The translations under genes were made by a program, and so were the position numbers. The notes below the pieces were generated by a model that was not told where the DNA came from, did not search any database, and worked only from the letters and a program-made list of their open reading frames with translations. Of a stretch of DNA of 64,000 nucleotides, positions 33,654 to 42,804 are shown in pieces (position 1 is the first letter of the stretch; the number at the start of each line of letters is the position of its first letter). The DNA lies in NCBI GenBank assembly GCA_034933685.1, contig JAYFNB010000018.1, forward strand, positions 62,001 to 126,000, in the 5' to 3' direction. The DNA is from UBA8514 sp034933685 (GTDB lineage Bacteria; Bacillota; Clostridia; Lachnospirales; Anaerotignaceae).

Positions 33654-34649
33654 ATGAAACCATTAATAGCAGTTCCTATTGGCGATGTGGCTGGTGTTGG
33701 GCCAGAGATTACTGTGAAAGCTTTGGCGGATAGTCATTGTTTTAGGTCTGCACGTTGTGTTGTAATTGGCGATAACAATATTATTGAAAATGCAATTAAA
33801 ATAACTGGTTCTACTCTTATTGTAAATGTGATTGAAGACCCTCAAGATGGCGATTACTCCGAAGGGCTGCTTAACCTTATTGATCTTAAAAATATTGATA
33901 TGAATGCTTTTGAAATTGGAAAGGTTCAGGCTATGTGCGGACGTGCCGCATATGAGTACATTGAAAAAAGCGTTAGCTTTGCTTTGGCAAGAAAAGTAGA
34001 TGCCATCGCCACAACGCCAATAAATAAAGAAGCACTGAAGATGGCAGGAATAAACCATATTGGGCATACAGAAATTTTTGCCGAGCTTACAGGTACACAG
34101 GATCCGCTTACAATGTTTGAAGTCAGAGGCCTTAGGGTTTTCTTCCTTACAAGGCATGTTTCCCTTACAAAGGCTTGTAGCATGATTAGCAAGGAAAGAA
34201 TAATAGACTATGTTGTGCGGTGCACAGAGGTGTTAAAACATCTTGGTGTAGATGGAGGAACGATGGCTGTTGCAGGTCTTAATCCACACAGTGGTGAACA
34301 TGGTTTGTTTGGCAATGAGGAAGTTGAATTTGTTGCACCAGCAGTTGAGGAGTTAAAAGAAATGGGCTACAAAGTAGAAGGCCCTATTGGTGCGGATTCG
34401 GTTTTTCATCTTGCATTGAAGGGACGATATAATAGCGTTCTTTCTCTTTATCATGACCAGGGGCATATTGCCACTAAAACACTGGATTTTGATAGAACAA
34501 TTGCTATTACAGGCGGAATGCCTATTTTGCGCACATCGGTAGACCATGGAACAGCAATGGACATTGCAGGTAAAAATCTTGCTAGTGAAATAAGTATGAT
34601 AGAAGCAATTTTACTGGCAGCAAAGTATTCGCCGAATTTTGTAAAATAA
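33654..34649 (+). CDS. PdxA-family dehydrogenase (4-hydroxythreonine-4-phosphate/4-phosphoerythronate type)
   Basis: NAD-dependent, metal-binding dehydrogenase of 331 residues. It opens PIGDVAGVGPEITVKAL. The metal-site histidines lie in GHTEIFAEL (about 139) and LYHDQGHIATKTLDF (about 265), and substrate residues in TTPINKEAL. PdxA itself makes a pyridoxal phosphate precursor, but paralogues (PdxA2) oxidise phosphorylated C4 sugar acids. Because it follows a sugar-acid dehydratase and no other vitamin B6 gene is near, the catabolic paralogue is more likely (inference). The ATG at 33654 is used, with AAGGGTGA six bases upstream. Confidence 0.88.
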   Translation: MKPLIAVPIGDVAGVGPEITVKALADSHCFRSARCVVIGDNNIIENAIKITGSTLIVNVIEDPQDGDYSEGLLNLIDLKNIDMNAFEIGKVQAMCGRAAYEYIEKSVSFALARKVDAIATTPINKEALKMAGINHIGHTEIFAELTGTQDPLTMFEVRGLRVFFLTRHVSLTKACSMISKERIIDYVVRCTEVLKHLGVDGGTMAVAGLNPHSGEHGLFGNEEVEFVAPAVEELKEMGYKVEGPIGADSVFHLALKGRYNSVLSLYHDQGHIATKTLDFDRTIAITGGMPILRTSVDHGTAMDIAGKNLASEISMIEAILLAAKYSPNFVK

Positions 34650-34669
34650 CGGTTGATAAAAATTATTTT

Positions 34670-34706
34670 ACCCTTTATACTCAATAGAGATGTAGAGGGT
34701 GTTTTT
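34670..34706 (+). terminator. Terminator after the PdxA-family gene
   Basis: ACCCTTTATACTC pairs with GAGATGTAGAGGGT (one bulge, one G-U), followed by GTTTTT. Confidence 0.75.
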
Positions 34707-34786
34707 ATATAAAAAAGTTTAGGAAGAACAAACATTTCAACAGAAATTTTGTATGTTCATTTATTAGATTTAGGAGGCATTTAAAA

Positions 34787-35956
34787 ATGGAAATAAAGTT
34801 TGCAGACAGAATGGATAGTTTTAAGGAAGGTATATTCACAACCTTTGCCGCAATAAAAAAAGAAATGATAAGTGAAGGTAGAAAGTGCTACGATTTATCT
34901 GTTGGTACACCAGATTTTGTACCCGACAAACATGTTATGGATGCTTTAACAGAAGCGTCTAGACATACAGAAAGCTATAAATATGCCATTACAGACAGCG
35001 ATGAGTTGCTGGAAGCTGTTCAGGCTTGGTATAAAAGACGCTATAGGGTTGAATTGGAGAAAGATGAAATAATGTCACTTTATGGTTCCCAAGAAGGTTT
35101 AAGCCGTGTTTGTCTTACTCTTTGTAACCCTGGTGATGTTGTGCTTGTACCAAACCCGGGTTATCCAATATTCGAGTTTGGCCCCATGATTAACGAGGCT
35201 AAAATTGAGCACTATGAATTAAAAGAAGAAAATAATTATTTAATAGATTTTGACTCTATTGATGAGGAAATTGCAAAAAAGGCTAAGGCAATGGTGGTTT
35301 CGTACCCTGCTAATCCTATTTGCCGTATCGCACCAAAAGAGTTTTACACTAAGCTTATTGAATTTGCTAAAAAATACAATATCGTTATCCTGCACGATAA
35401 TGCATATTCTGAATTGGTGTATGATGGTGCAGAGGGACTTTCCTTCCTTAGCATAGATGGTGCAAAAGAGGTTGGCATAGAATTTAATTCTCTTTCAAAA
35501 AGCTATAACCTTACAGGTTGCCGCATATCCTTTGCATTAGGCAATGAAAAGATAATAACCCAATTTAAAAAGCTCAGAAGCCAGATTGATTACGGCATTT
35601 TTATTCCAGTGCAGAAAGCGGCTGTTGCGGCTTTAACAGGCCCACAGACAAGCGTGGAGAGAAATAGACAGGAATATGAGGATAGACGTAATGCACTTTG
35701 TGGAGGGCTAGAAAGTATTGGTTGGAAAGGTGCTGTTTCACAGGGAACAATGTTTGCATGGGCACCATTGCCAAAAGGCTACACAAATTCTGAAAAATTT
35801 GCTTTAGAACTTATTGAAAAAGCAGGTGTTTTCTGTGTGCCAGGCAGTGTTTTCGGTTCCTTGGGTGAGGGATATGTACGCTTTGCAATGGTTAAAACTG
35901 TTGAAGAAATGAAAGAAATGGTACAAGTTATTAAAGAAAGCAGGATTATAAAATAA
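34787..35956 (+). CDS. PLP-dependent class I/II aminotransferase
   Basis: Fold-type I aminotransferase of 389 residues, similar to the LL-diaminopimelate/aspartate aminotransferase group. The N-terminal part has DLSVGTPDFVPD; the cofactor lysine lies in NSLSKSYNLTGCR (about 236); the Asp that pairs with the pyridine is in LHDNAYSELVYDG (about 205). The C-terminal Arg for the carboxylate is probably in GYVRFAMV. The substrate cannot be decided: it could feed DAP synthesis, consistent with the DAP-type MurE, or be a general transaminase. GGAGG precedes the ATG. It stands alone between terminator and spacer. Confidence 0.88.
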   Translation: MEIKFADRMDSFKEGIFTTFAAIKKEMISEGRKCYDLSVGTPDFVPDKHVMDALTEASRHTESYKYAITDSDELLEAVQAWYKRRYRVELEKDEIMSLYGSQEGLSRVCLTLCNPGDVVLVPNPGYPIFEFGPMINEAKIEHYELKEENNYLIDFDSIDEEIAKKAKAMVVSYPANPICRIAPKEFYTKLIEFAKKYNIVILHDNAYSELVYDGAEGLSFLSIDGAKEVGIEFNSLSKSYNLTGCRISFALGNEKIITQFKKLRSQIDYGIFIPVQKAAVAALTGPQTSVERNRQEYEDRRNALCGGLESIGWKGAVSQGTMFAWAPLPKGYTNSEKFALELIEKAGVFCVPGSVFGSLGEGYVRFAMVKTVEEMKEMVQVIKESRIIK

Positions 35957-36050
35957 AATCAGACAATGATTATTTTACATTTAAACGAACAAAAGCTTGT
36001 TGTAATAACTGCAAATCGACACAGGATAAGTGAATTTAAGAGGGATTACC

Positions 36051-37691
36051 ATGAAAAAAATCATTAAAAAAATTGCAGTTTGTTCCACTGCTGTGGCTAT
36101 ATCTGTTTCAAGTACCTATATTGCGAAGGCAGAAATTCCCAAAGGATATTGGAAATATCAGGAATCATTTTTGAATGCAGCTAATGCTAAGGAGGATAAT
36201 GAAATAATCGCCTTGGGAAAAGAAATTATGAATGTTTTCAAGGATAAGCCAATGGACAGTGATAAGGCTGGAATTCTTTACAGCACTTATGAAGCTATGT
36301 ATCCTGCTTATGAAAGGCAGGAAAATTACGAGATGGCAATTGCTGTACTAAAAGCACAAATTCCCTATGGAGAGTACCTTGGATATAATGATGGCGTTAA
36401 AATTGCAAAGGCCAGAATTAAAAAGATTGATCCAATGACTGAAGTTTATGCTGTTACATCAAACACACAGTCAGTTCCATATTACGGCATGAAAAATGAG
36501 CCGAAAAACGGTACATACTATGGAAGAGTTTTCTCTGAAAGTGGATTGCTTCCTACTGAAACCGAAACAGCAGTTTCTTTTTATGTGGAGTGTCTACAAG
36601 ACGGTATATGGGAATATGACTATTTAATTAACCCTTACGCAAACGGTGAAAAGGTTGTGCAGATATGCCTAAATATGCCAAATGAAAATGATTCTTTAAA
36701 GGCTGTTTTGCAGGATTCCTCTAACAGTTATTTACAGCAAACTATGGAGTATTTAAATAGTTTAAACTGTCCGGTTCTTCTTCGTATTGGTGGAGAAATG
36801 AATGTTTGGCAGAATCTTGCAGAGCCTTCTTTATACAAGCAGGCTTATGGGAAGATTGCAAATATGGCAAGAAGCAAGGCGCAAAATGTAGCATTGGTGT
36901 TTTCTCCAAACGATATTTCGAACTGGAATGCAAATATTGATGACTATTATCCCGGGGATAGTTATGTTGATTGGGTAGGTGTTTCTTTATATACCAATAA
37001 GTACAGAAATTTGCAGACGATGGAACAAGGCGAAGATTTTGAAGAAATGTATTATGGAAATGGGCTATATGCAAACCCAATTGCAAAACTTAGGGATATT
37101 GTTGATAGATATGGTGACAGAAAGCCTATCATCATAAGCGAGTGTGGAATTGGGAATTCTGTGTACAATAAGGGCTCAAATTTAACGGCATTCGCGAAAG
37201 ATAAATTAAATGTTTTATATACCTATGCGAATATGGTGTACCCTCAAGTTAAGGCAATGATTTATTTTGATGTATGTTTTGATAATCAACCTAATGCATA
37301 TATATATTCTATTAGCAATAATTCAGCATTAATGGAGCAATATAAAGCTACAGTAAACAGCAATAGTTCATTTATAAAAAAGATGGGCGCAACGCCTTTG
37401 GCCTACGTAAAAGCAGGGGAATATAGCGACAATAGAGAAACTATTGAGTTGTATACTTATTCTATTTTGCCTGCCCAAACAAGTATGGCGGTAGATTATT
37501 ATGTGGATGGTGAAGCTGTTTGCGCAACACAAACACAAATGCCTTATAAGTGCAATATTAGTTCTTCATCCATTTCATCAGGAGCACATGAATTAAAAGT
37601 AACAGTGAAAAGCGGAAACGGTTACAGTAAGGTTAAAACCTATAGTTTGAAAAAAACTGATGATGGGAAAATTACTGTAGCAGAAAAATAG
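36051..37691 (+). CDS. Secreted glycoside hydrolase family 26-like protein
   Basis: Exported protein of 546 residues: signal peptide (about 1-27, KKIIKKIAV then a hydrophobic core ending YIAKA), a helical tetratricopeptide-like region (about 40-125), a (beta/alpha)8 domain (about 145-450) and a C-terminal Ig-like domain (about 450-535). The GH26 pattern is visible: acid/base Glu in LLRIGGEMN (about 249), YYPGDSYVDWVGVSLY, and nucleophile-like Glu in IIISECGIGN (about 364). GH26 members are mainly beta-mannanases, but distant members act on other glycans. The start at 36051 follows AGAGGG; the in-frame ATG at 36030 lacks a ribosome site. Confidence 0.78.
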   Translation: MKKIIKKIAVCSTAVAISVSSTYIAKAEIPKGYWKYQESFLNAANAKEDNEIIALGKEIMNVFKDKPMDSDKAGILYSTYEAMYPAYERQENYEMAIAVLKAQIPYGEYLGYNDGVKIAKARIKKIDPMTEVYAVTSNTQSVPYYGMKNEPKNGTYYGRVFSESGLLPTETETAVSFYVECLQDGIWEYDYLINPYANGEKVVQICLNMPNENDSLKAVLQDSSNSYLQQTMEYLNSLNCPVLLRIGGEMNVWQNLAEPSLYKQAYGKIANMARSKAQNVALVFSPNDISNWNANIDDYYPGDSYVDWVGVSLYTNKYRNLQTMEQGEDFEEMYYGNGLYANPIAKLRDIVDRYGDRKPIIISECGIGNSVYNKGSNLTAFAKDKLNVLYTYANMVYPQVKAMIYFDVCFDNQPNAYIYSISNNSALMEQYKATVNSNSSFIKKMGATPLAYVKAGEYSDNRETIELYTYSILPAQTSMAVDYYVDGEAVCATQTQMPYKCNISSSSISSGAHELKVTVKSGNGYSKVKTYSLKKTDDGKITVAEK

Positions 37692-37786
37692 GAGCGAATA
37701 TAATAATTTAAGCACTAAAGGATAGAAAGTTGTTAAAATTTTGGTTATGTGTTGGATTTTTATAATGCGGAGGAGCCTGTCTAATC

Positions 37787-38470
37787 ATGAAATTTGATTT
37801 AAAAAGTATTGCTGTTGGAATTATTATTGGGAGCATAGGTTTAACAACAGCATATGGTGTAACAAAAAATAAGAGCATTGATGTTTACTATAATGTTGGA
37901 AGTATCTCTATAAAAGACAAAAAGATTATGTTCTCAAAAAACAGTGAGCCATTTATTTATAATGGAGAGGCATATGCCCCGGTAAGGATTATTGCCGAAA
38001 ATGTAGGATGCGAAGTTTATTTTAACAAAGAAGATAATTCCATTTCAATTAGTAATCGTGGTGACAATTCTAAAATAAAGTTATTAGAAGAAGCTTCAAA
38101 TTACATAGGAGCAGTTTCTCAAGAAAAAACCATCGATATTTGGTCAAATGGATTAAAGAAACGTAGTGCTGCGTTACAATACATTGTAATGACTGAATCA
38201 TTAAAAGAAATCTACGTAAAAAGCTTAGAAGAAAACGGCTACGAGTTTTGGGTTACTGGGGTTTCGAGCCCATGGGTAGAAAATTATGAAGTGTTAAAGG
38301 CAAATAAGTTAAACGATGATTCTTACGAGTATGAAATTAAATATAATACAAAAACTTCGGAAGGAGACTATAACTTTTTTGTAACACTTAAATTAATAAA
38401 AGAAGGCGATTTCTGGAAAGTGGCAGAAGTAAATGGCGATGAGGATTCACATACATATACGGGGTTCTAA
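37787..38470 (+). CDS. Exported protein with copper amine oxidase N-terminal-like (stalk) domain
   Basis: Protein of 227 residues. The first about 24 residues (KFDLKSIAVGIIIGSIGLTTAYG) are a signal peptide or anchor. A copper amine oxidase N-like or stalk domain (about 35-95) follows, recognised from EPFIYNGEAYAPVRIIAENVGCEVYF and NSISI. The C-terminal half (about 100-227) has an NTF2/SnoaL-like feel with YEYEIKYNTKTSEGDYNFFV-type strands and FWKVAEVNG, but no firm match. Such domains decorate clostridial surface proteins. GGAGG precedes the ATG. It could be partnered with the GH26-like gene 95 bases upstream. Confidence 0.75.
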   Translation: MKFDLKSIAVGIIIGSIGLTTAYGVTKNKSIDVYYNVGSISIKDKKIMFSKNSEPFIYNGEAYAPVRIIAENVGCEVYFNKEDNSISISNRGDNSKIKLLEEASNYIGAVSQEKTIDIWSNGLKKRSAALQYIVMTESLKEIYVKSLEENGYEFWVTGVSSPWVENYEVLKANKLNDDSYEYEIKYNTKTSEGDYNFFVTLKLIKEGDFWKVAEVNGDEDSHTYTGF

Positions 38471-38542
38471 AAGGAATCCAAATAAACTAAAAATGAATCA
38501 AGTATATAATAAATTTAAATTGGAAATAAAAGATAAATTTTT

Positions 38543-38592
38543 GGCACAATTCGTAGCTTTTTATAGGTTACAAATTGTGCCATATTTTTTTT
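38543..38592 (+). terminator. Terminator after the stalk-domain gene
   Basis: GGCACAATT (38543-38551) pairs perfectly with AATTGTGCC (38573-38581), followed by ATATTTTTTTT. Confidence 0.88.
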
Positions 38593-38706
38593 CTAATGTT
38601 TTATTTGCCTTATGCAAAAAATGTGCTATTATAATCATTATAAGTTTTTATAAGAAAGTTTGTCGAAGTATGTTATAAATGAGTATGTGCGTTCAGAGGG
38701 GACAGA

Positions 38707-39768
38707 ATGGACAATAATAAAATATTGGATTTAATTATAGTTTTAATAGTGGTTTCGCTTACCTTCCTAGGGAATGCCAACACCTTTGGCATATCCTACA
38801 TTTTGCTGGTGGTGGTTTTTGTGTGGAAAACTATATTTAAAAAGCAAGAAAAAAGAAGGAAAGTTGTTTGCAGTGCAATATACTTAGCAATTTTAGGGTT
38901 TCAGCTTACATTTAGTTACAATGTAATATTTTATGGAAATCAGTCTGGAATAATTTTTTTTGTAGAGAAATTTATTGGTGTGGTATTTATGTATCTTCCG
39001 TTTGCTGCAAACTCGTTTTTTTATTTTCAGCGCTCATATTTTCCATCGGTTGAGGACATAACCACTGTAAGTTTTGAAAGCATTTTGCTTGGCCGTGCTT
39101 ATGCTGGACGCCTTAAAAGCGATCTGGGCAAAACAAAGGATTCACTTAGAATTAACAATATAACAGAGATAATAAGAGATATCCCCAGACATAGTTCTAC
39201 CAAATACATAAACCAGAACACACTTACAGAGGAATTTTTTGAAGAATGCAGCGCAAGTCTTGAGGATGAAAATATATACATTGCCATATCTAACACAGGA
39301 AGTCCGGCAAGTGAAATTATTTCTGTTTTTACAAAAAAGAATTACAACCATGTATCTTTAAGCTTTGATAAGGAACTCAAAACCATATTAAGCTATAATG
39401 GCGGCGAAAATGTGTATCCACCAGGGCTTAACAGAGAACAGCTTGAGTACTTTAATAAAAAATCGGATGCATCCATTATTGTGTATAAACTTGCAACAAC
39501 TCGTACACAAAAACAGGCCATGATAGAAAAAATACGTGAAATCAACCAAACAGGCAGTGCATACAACCTTTTAGGGCTTATAACCAAGGCTACATTTAGA
39601 CCAAATATTATGTTTTGCTCTCAGTTTGTATATAACCTTTTAACCGAGGTTGGGCTAGACTATTTTAAATGCAATGCAACGGAAGTTAAACCAACAGATT
39701 TGGTTGAAAAAGACTATTACAGAGAATTGAAATATTGCTACGAGATAAAATTTTCGGAAGCACAATAA
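38707..39768 (+). CDS. Membrane protein with permuted papain-like (YiiX/NlpC-type) domain
   Basis: Protein of 353 residues. The N-terminal third has four hydrophobic segments (about 5-22, 25-40, 58-76 and 85-105). The C-terminal half (about 185-345) matches the circularly permuted NlpC/P60 papain-like group (YiiX): a His in KKNYNHVSLSF (about 219) and, later in sequence, Cys in IMFCSQFVYNLL (about 303), which is the His-before-Cys order of this group. Members may act on cell-wall peptides or lipids; the substrate here is unknown. GAGGGG precedes the ATG. Confidence 0.78.
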   Translation: MDNNKILDLIIVLIVVSLTFLGNANTFGISYILLVVVFVWKTIFKKQEKRRKVVCSAIYLAILGFQLTFSYNVIFYGNQSGIIFFVEKFIGVVFMYLPFAANSFFYFQRSYFPSVEDITTVSFESILLGRAYAGRLKSDLGKTKDSLRINNITEIIRDIPRHSSTKYINQNTLTEEFFEECSASLEDENIYIAISNTGSPASEIISVFTKKNYNHVSLSFDKELKTILSYNGGENVYPPGLNREQLEYFNKKSDASIIVYKLATTRTQKQAMIEKIREINQTGSAYNLLGLITKATFRPNIMFCSQFVYNLLTEVGLDYFKCNATEVKPTDLVEKDYYRELKYCYEIKFSEAQ

Positions 39769-39773
39769 ATAAT

Positions 39774-39797
39774 AAGCCCCTGCTAAGGGGCTTTTTT
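39774..39797 (+). terminator. Terminator after the papain-like gene
   Basis: AAGCCCC (39774-39780) pairs with GGGGCTT (39787-39793), followed by T. Confidence 0.9.
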
Positions 39798-39945
39798 GCA
39801 TTAATAATTAAATAGCAGCATTATTAACATAAAATACAAATCTTTTCATATTTTTTTACATCTTGTTCATATTAAGTTCAAAAATAAATACTATAATTCA
39901 TTACATAAAAGAAATAATTATGAATTTATACAGGAGGTAATGATT

Positions 39946-41493
39946 ATGTATGATGATGAAACTGAAAAACTGAATGGTATAAATGACCAAAAAAATAATG
40001 ATGTATTTCCAAAAGCGGAAGGTGAGAAAATTGTAAACGAAGAATTGGATATATCTCAAAAGCAGTTATCCGATGACGATAAGGCAAAGGATGAGGAACC
40101 AAAGCATAGAAAAATGTCAATTTATGCTGAATATGCTACGCCTATATATCCACCAATAACAACAGTTGTTGTAAGTAAAAATGAAAATGCAGAGCAGAGT
40201 GACAAACACATGCCAGAGGAAGTAATTAATGCTACTGAAAATGCAAAATGCGAAGAAAAACCAAATGAGCCAGTAAGAGATACTTATTTCACAGAAACTG
40301 TTAAAAAGAAAACCTGCAAAAAAGATTCTTCGTTTAAAAAATTTATTGCAGCCTGTCTTGTAATAAGTCTTTTTGGAGGAACGGGTATTGGCGCATCTTA
40401 TGCAGTAATTCAAAATACGGTGTTTAATCCAAATAAAGCAACAGATGGAGCATCTGCAGATTTAAACGCAGGAAAGCCGGAAACAAAAGCAACAGCAAGT
40501 GCCCAGCCTGTTAGCAGCACCAGTGGCACAATGACAGCTGTAGACGTTATAGATGCAGTTTATCCATCCGTGGTAAACATAAATATGCAGGTATCTGGAA
40601 CAACAAACTATTATGGATTTTCCGTTCCATACGAAGGTTCGGGTTCAGGCTCGGGCGTAATATTTGATATGGATGATGAAAATGTGTATATCGTTACAAA
40701 TAACCACGTAGTTGAAAGTGCAACAGGAATAAGTGTATCTGTAACTGGCGCAGAAAGCATTTCGGCAACTGTAGTTGGAACAGATGCTTCAAGTGACTTG
40801 GCAGTAATTAAGGCACTTAAATCAGATTTTAAAGCCGCAGGAATAGATAACATTGTTGCAGCAAAGTTTGGTGACAGTGATAGCCTTAAAGTTGGGCAAA
40901 GCGTTCTTGCTATTGGGAATGCCCTTGGCGAAGGAAAAAGTGCAACAGGCGGTATGATAAGCATGCTTAACAAAAATATAGATATTGGCGGAATTAACCT
41001 TGAGGTTTTACAAACGAGTGCTGCAATTAACCCTGGCAACAGCGGTGGTGCACTTGTAAACTATGAAGGTGAAATTATAGGCATTAACACAGCAAAAACA
41101 AGCACGTCTGTTGCAGAGGCAATGGGCTATGCAATACCAAGCAATAAAGTTAAGGAAATTATGGAGAACCTGCTTGTGAATGGCACAACTCCACAGCCAT
41201 ATTTGGGAATTATGGGTTCGGACATAACAGACGATATTGCAGACATGTATAAACTTCCTGTGGGTGTTTTGGTTAGGCAGGTACTTGCAGGCGGCGGAGC
41301 TGATATGGCTGGACTTAAAGAAGGTGACGTAATTATTTCCTTTGCGGGAAAATCTGTAATGAATATGGAATCTCTTATCTCAACCCTCAAAGAGCAAGAG
41401 GTTGGAACTACTGTAGAAATGGGAATAATAAGGGACGCAAAAACAAGCATGACCCTTAATGTAAAAATACTTGATTCAAATAATATTCAATAA
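39946..41493 (+). CDS. htrA: HtrA/DegP-like membrane-anchored serine protease
   Basis: Envelope quality-control protease of 515 residues. A long acidic cytoplasmic N-terminus (about 1-125) is followed by one membrane span (FIAACLVISLFGGTGIGASY, about 127-147), a Ser/Thr/Ala-rich linker, the trypsin-like domain with His in TNNHVVES (about 252), Asp in SSDLAVIK (about 284) and Ser in NPGNSGGALV (about 366), and one C-terminal PDZ domain (about 410-510). The second ATG (39946) is chosen because it has eight bases to GGAGG, while the first, at 39940, has only two. Confidence 0.93.
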   Translation: MYDDETEKLNGINDQKNNDVFPKAEGEKIVNEELDISQKQLSDDDKAKDEEPKHRKMSIYAEYATPIYPPITTVVVSKNENAEQSDKHMPEEVINATENAKCEEKPNEPVRDTYFTETVKKKTCKKDSSFKKFIAACLVISLFGGTGIGASYAVIQNTVFNPNKATDGASADLNAGKPETKATASAQPVSSTSGTMTAVDVIDAVYPSVVNINMQVSGTTNYYGFSVPYEGSGSGSGVIFDMDDENVYIVTNNHVVESATGISVSVTGAESISATVVGTDASSDLAVIKALKSDFKAAGIDNIVAAKFGDSDSLKVGQSVLAIGNALGEGKSATGGMISMLNKNIDIGGINLEVLQTSAAINPGNSGGALVNYEGEIIGINTAKTSTSVAEAMGYAIPSNKVKEIMENLLVNGTTPQPYLGIMGSDITDDIADMYKLPVGVLVRQVLAGGGADMAGLKEGDVIISFAGKSVMNMESLISTLKEQEVGTTVEMGIIRDAKTSMTLNVKILDSNNIQ

Positions 41494-41552
41494 AATGCTG
41501 CCACATTAAATAACTTAAAAACTTTCTTTTTCATAATTTGTTATATAATAAA

Positions 41553-41584
41553 GGGCGATGATTCAGTTCATCGTCCTTGTTTGC
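41553..41584 (+). terminator. Terminator after htrA
   Basis: GGGCGATGA (41553-41561) pairs with TCATCGTCC (41568-41576, one G-U), followed by TTGTTTG. The T run is weak. Confidence 0.65.
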
Positions 41585-41597
41585 TATATATTAAAAG

Positions 41598-41627
41598 TTG
41601 TCAACAGTTCTTAATTTATTATAAAAT
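41598..41627 (+). promoter_or_regulatory. Promoter before mltG
   Basis: TTGTCA (41598-41603), 18-base spacer, TAAAAT (41622-41627). Confidence 0.6.
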
Positions 41628-41702
41628 TTGTTGTTAAAATTAGGATTAGATTGTATAATTATATAGCTTATAATAAATATATGACTAAAAAATAGAAATG
41701 AG

Positions 41703-42794
41703 TTGGTTTTTTTGGCAAAGAGGAAAAAGAAAAAATCCAAAGGAATACTGGTTTATTTGTTGTATTTGATATGTGGAATTATTGCCTGCTTTATTATTTT
41801 TAAGGCATTTAGTTTTGCATTTTCTGCTGGTAAAGACTTGACTGGAAGTTCGTCAGCCAAAGTTCAGCAGGAGGTGATAGGAGAAGATGTAGAGGTAACT
41901 ATTCCTGAAGGTGCGTCAACTAAAGAAATAGCAGAAATTTTGTATAAAAATGACCTCATTGACAGCGTTGTTATGTTTAGGTTAACAAGTAAAATGGGTG
42001 ACTATGACGGAAAATACAGACAAGGAGACTATTTGATAACCAAGGGAACAGATGATGAGGAAATTATGAAAATTCTTCAAAGCGGCGTTGTTTATTCAGA
42101 CGCAGTTAGAGTAACCGTGCCTGAGGGATACACCGCAAAGCAAATTGCCAACACTCTTGAAGAGGCAGGGGTTGTTACTGCAACTGAATTTTTGGATGAA
42201 ATGAACAATGGAACCTTTGATTATGACTTTTTAAAAGATGTACCTTCTAGAGACAATTATTTAGAAGGCTATCTTTTCCCCGCTACATACGAGATTAAGG
42301 CAGGGGCAACGGCTCACGATATTATTGTTCAGTTTTTAGATAGATTTGAAATTGCGTATAACAATATATTGAAAGGAAATGATACAGATTATACAATTGA
42401 TGAAATTGTTACAATAGCATCTATGGTAGAAAGTGAGATTCAAGTTGACGATGAACGTGCGGTTGCCGCAGGTGTTATCTATAACCGCCTTAAGGCTGAT
42501 ATGGCTTTAGGTATAGATTCTACCGTTCAGTATGCCCTTTCTACAAGGAATGAGGTTGTAACTACTACTGACCTTGAAGTGGATTCACCATACAATACTT
42601 ATATAAATAAAGGGCTTCCTTTAGGGCCTATTTCTAACCCTGGTGAAGCAGCCCTTGAAGCGGCGGCAAACCCTGATGAAAATAATTATTTTTACTATGT
42701 TGTAAAAGAGCGTGGCAGTGGGGAACATGTTTTTACTGAAACCTACGATGATTTTTTAAAGGCAAAACAAGCATACAAGAATAGTTTTAATTAG
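41703..42794 (+). CDS. mltG: Endolytic transglycosylase MltG
   Basis: Membrane-anchored lytic transglycosylase that cuts nascent glycan strands. The protein has about 363 residues: a basic N-terminus (AKRKKKKSKG), a membrane span (about 16-36), a LysM-like region (about 60-150, VTIPEGASTKEIAEIL and VTVPEGYTAKQIANTL, two similar units) and the YceG core with ASMVESEIQ (catalytic Glu at about 241), GIDSTVQYALS and GLPLGPISNPG. Initiation is unclear: only TTG codons (41703 or 41712) are available and neither has a strong ribosome site, which may mean low expression. It precedes trmR and the U32 gene, as in Bacillus (yrrL-yrrM-yrrN). Confidence 0.92.
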   Translation: MVFLAKRKKKKSKGILVYLLYLICGIIACFIIFKAFSFAFSAGKDLTGSSSAKVQQEVIGEDVEVTIPEGASTKEIAEILYKNDLIDSVVMFRLTSKMGDYDGKYRQGDYLITKGTDDEEIMKILQSGVVYSDAVRVTVPEGYTAKQIANTLEEAGVVTATEFLDEMNNGTFDYDFLKDVPSRDNYLEGYLFPATYEIKAGATAHDIIVQFLDRFEIAYNNILKGNDTDYTIDEIVTIASMVESEIQVDDERAVAAGVIYNRLKADMALGIDSTVQYALSTRNEVVTTTDLEVDSPYNTYINKGLPLGPISNPGEAALEAAANPDENNYFYYVVKERGSGEHVFTETYDDFLKAKQAYKNSFN

Positions 42795-42804
42795 GAGAAT
42801 ATTT

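Noticed and set aside
38433..38678. 81-codon ORF after the stalk-domain gene
   Set aside because: Starts inside the preceding gene, lacks a ribosome site and contains the terminator hairpin at 38543-38581.
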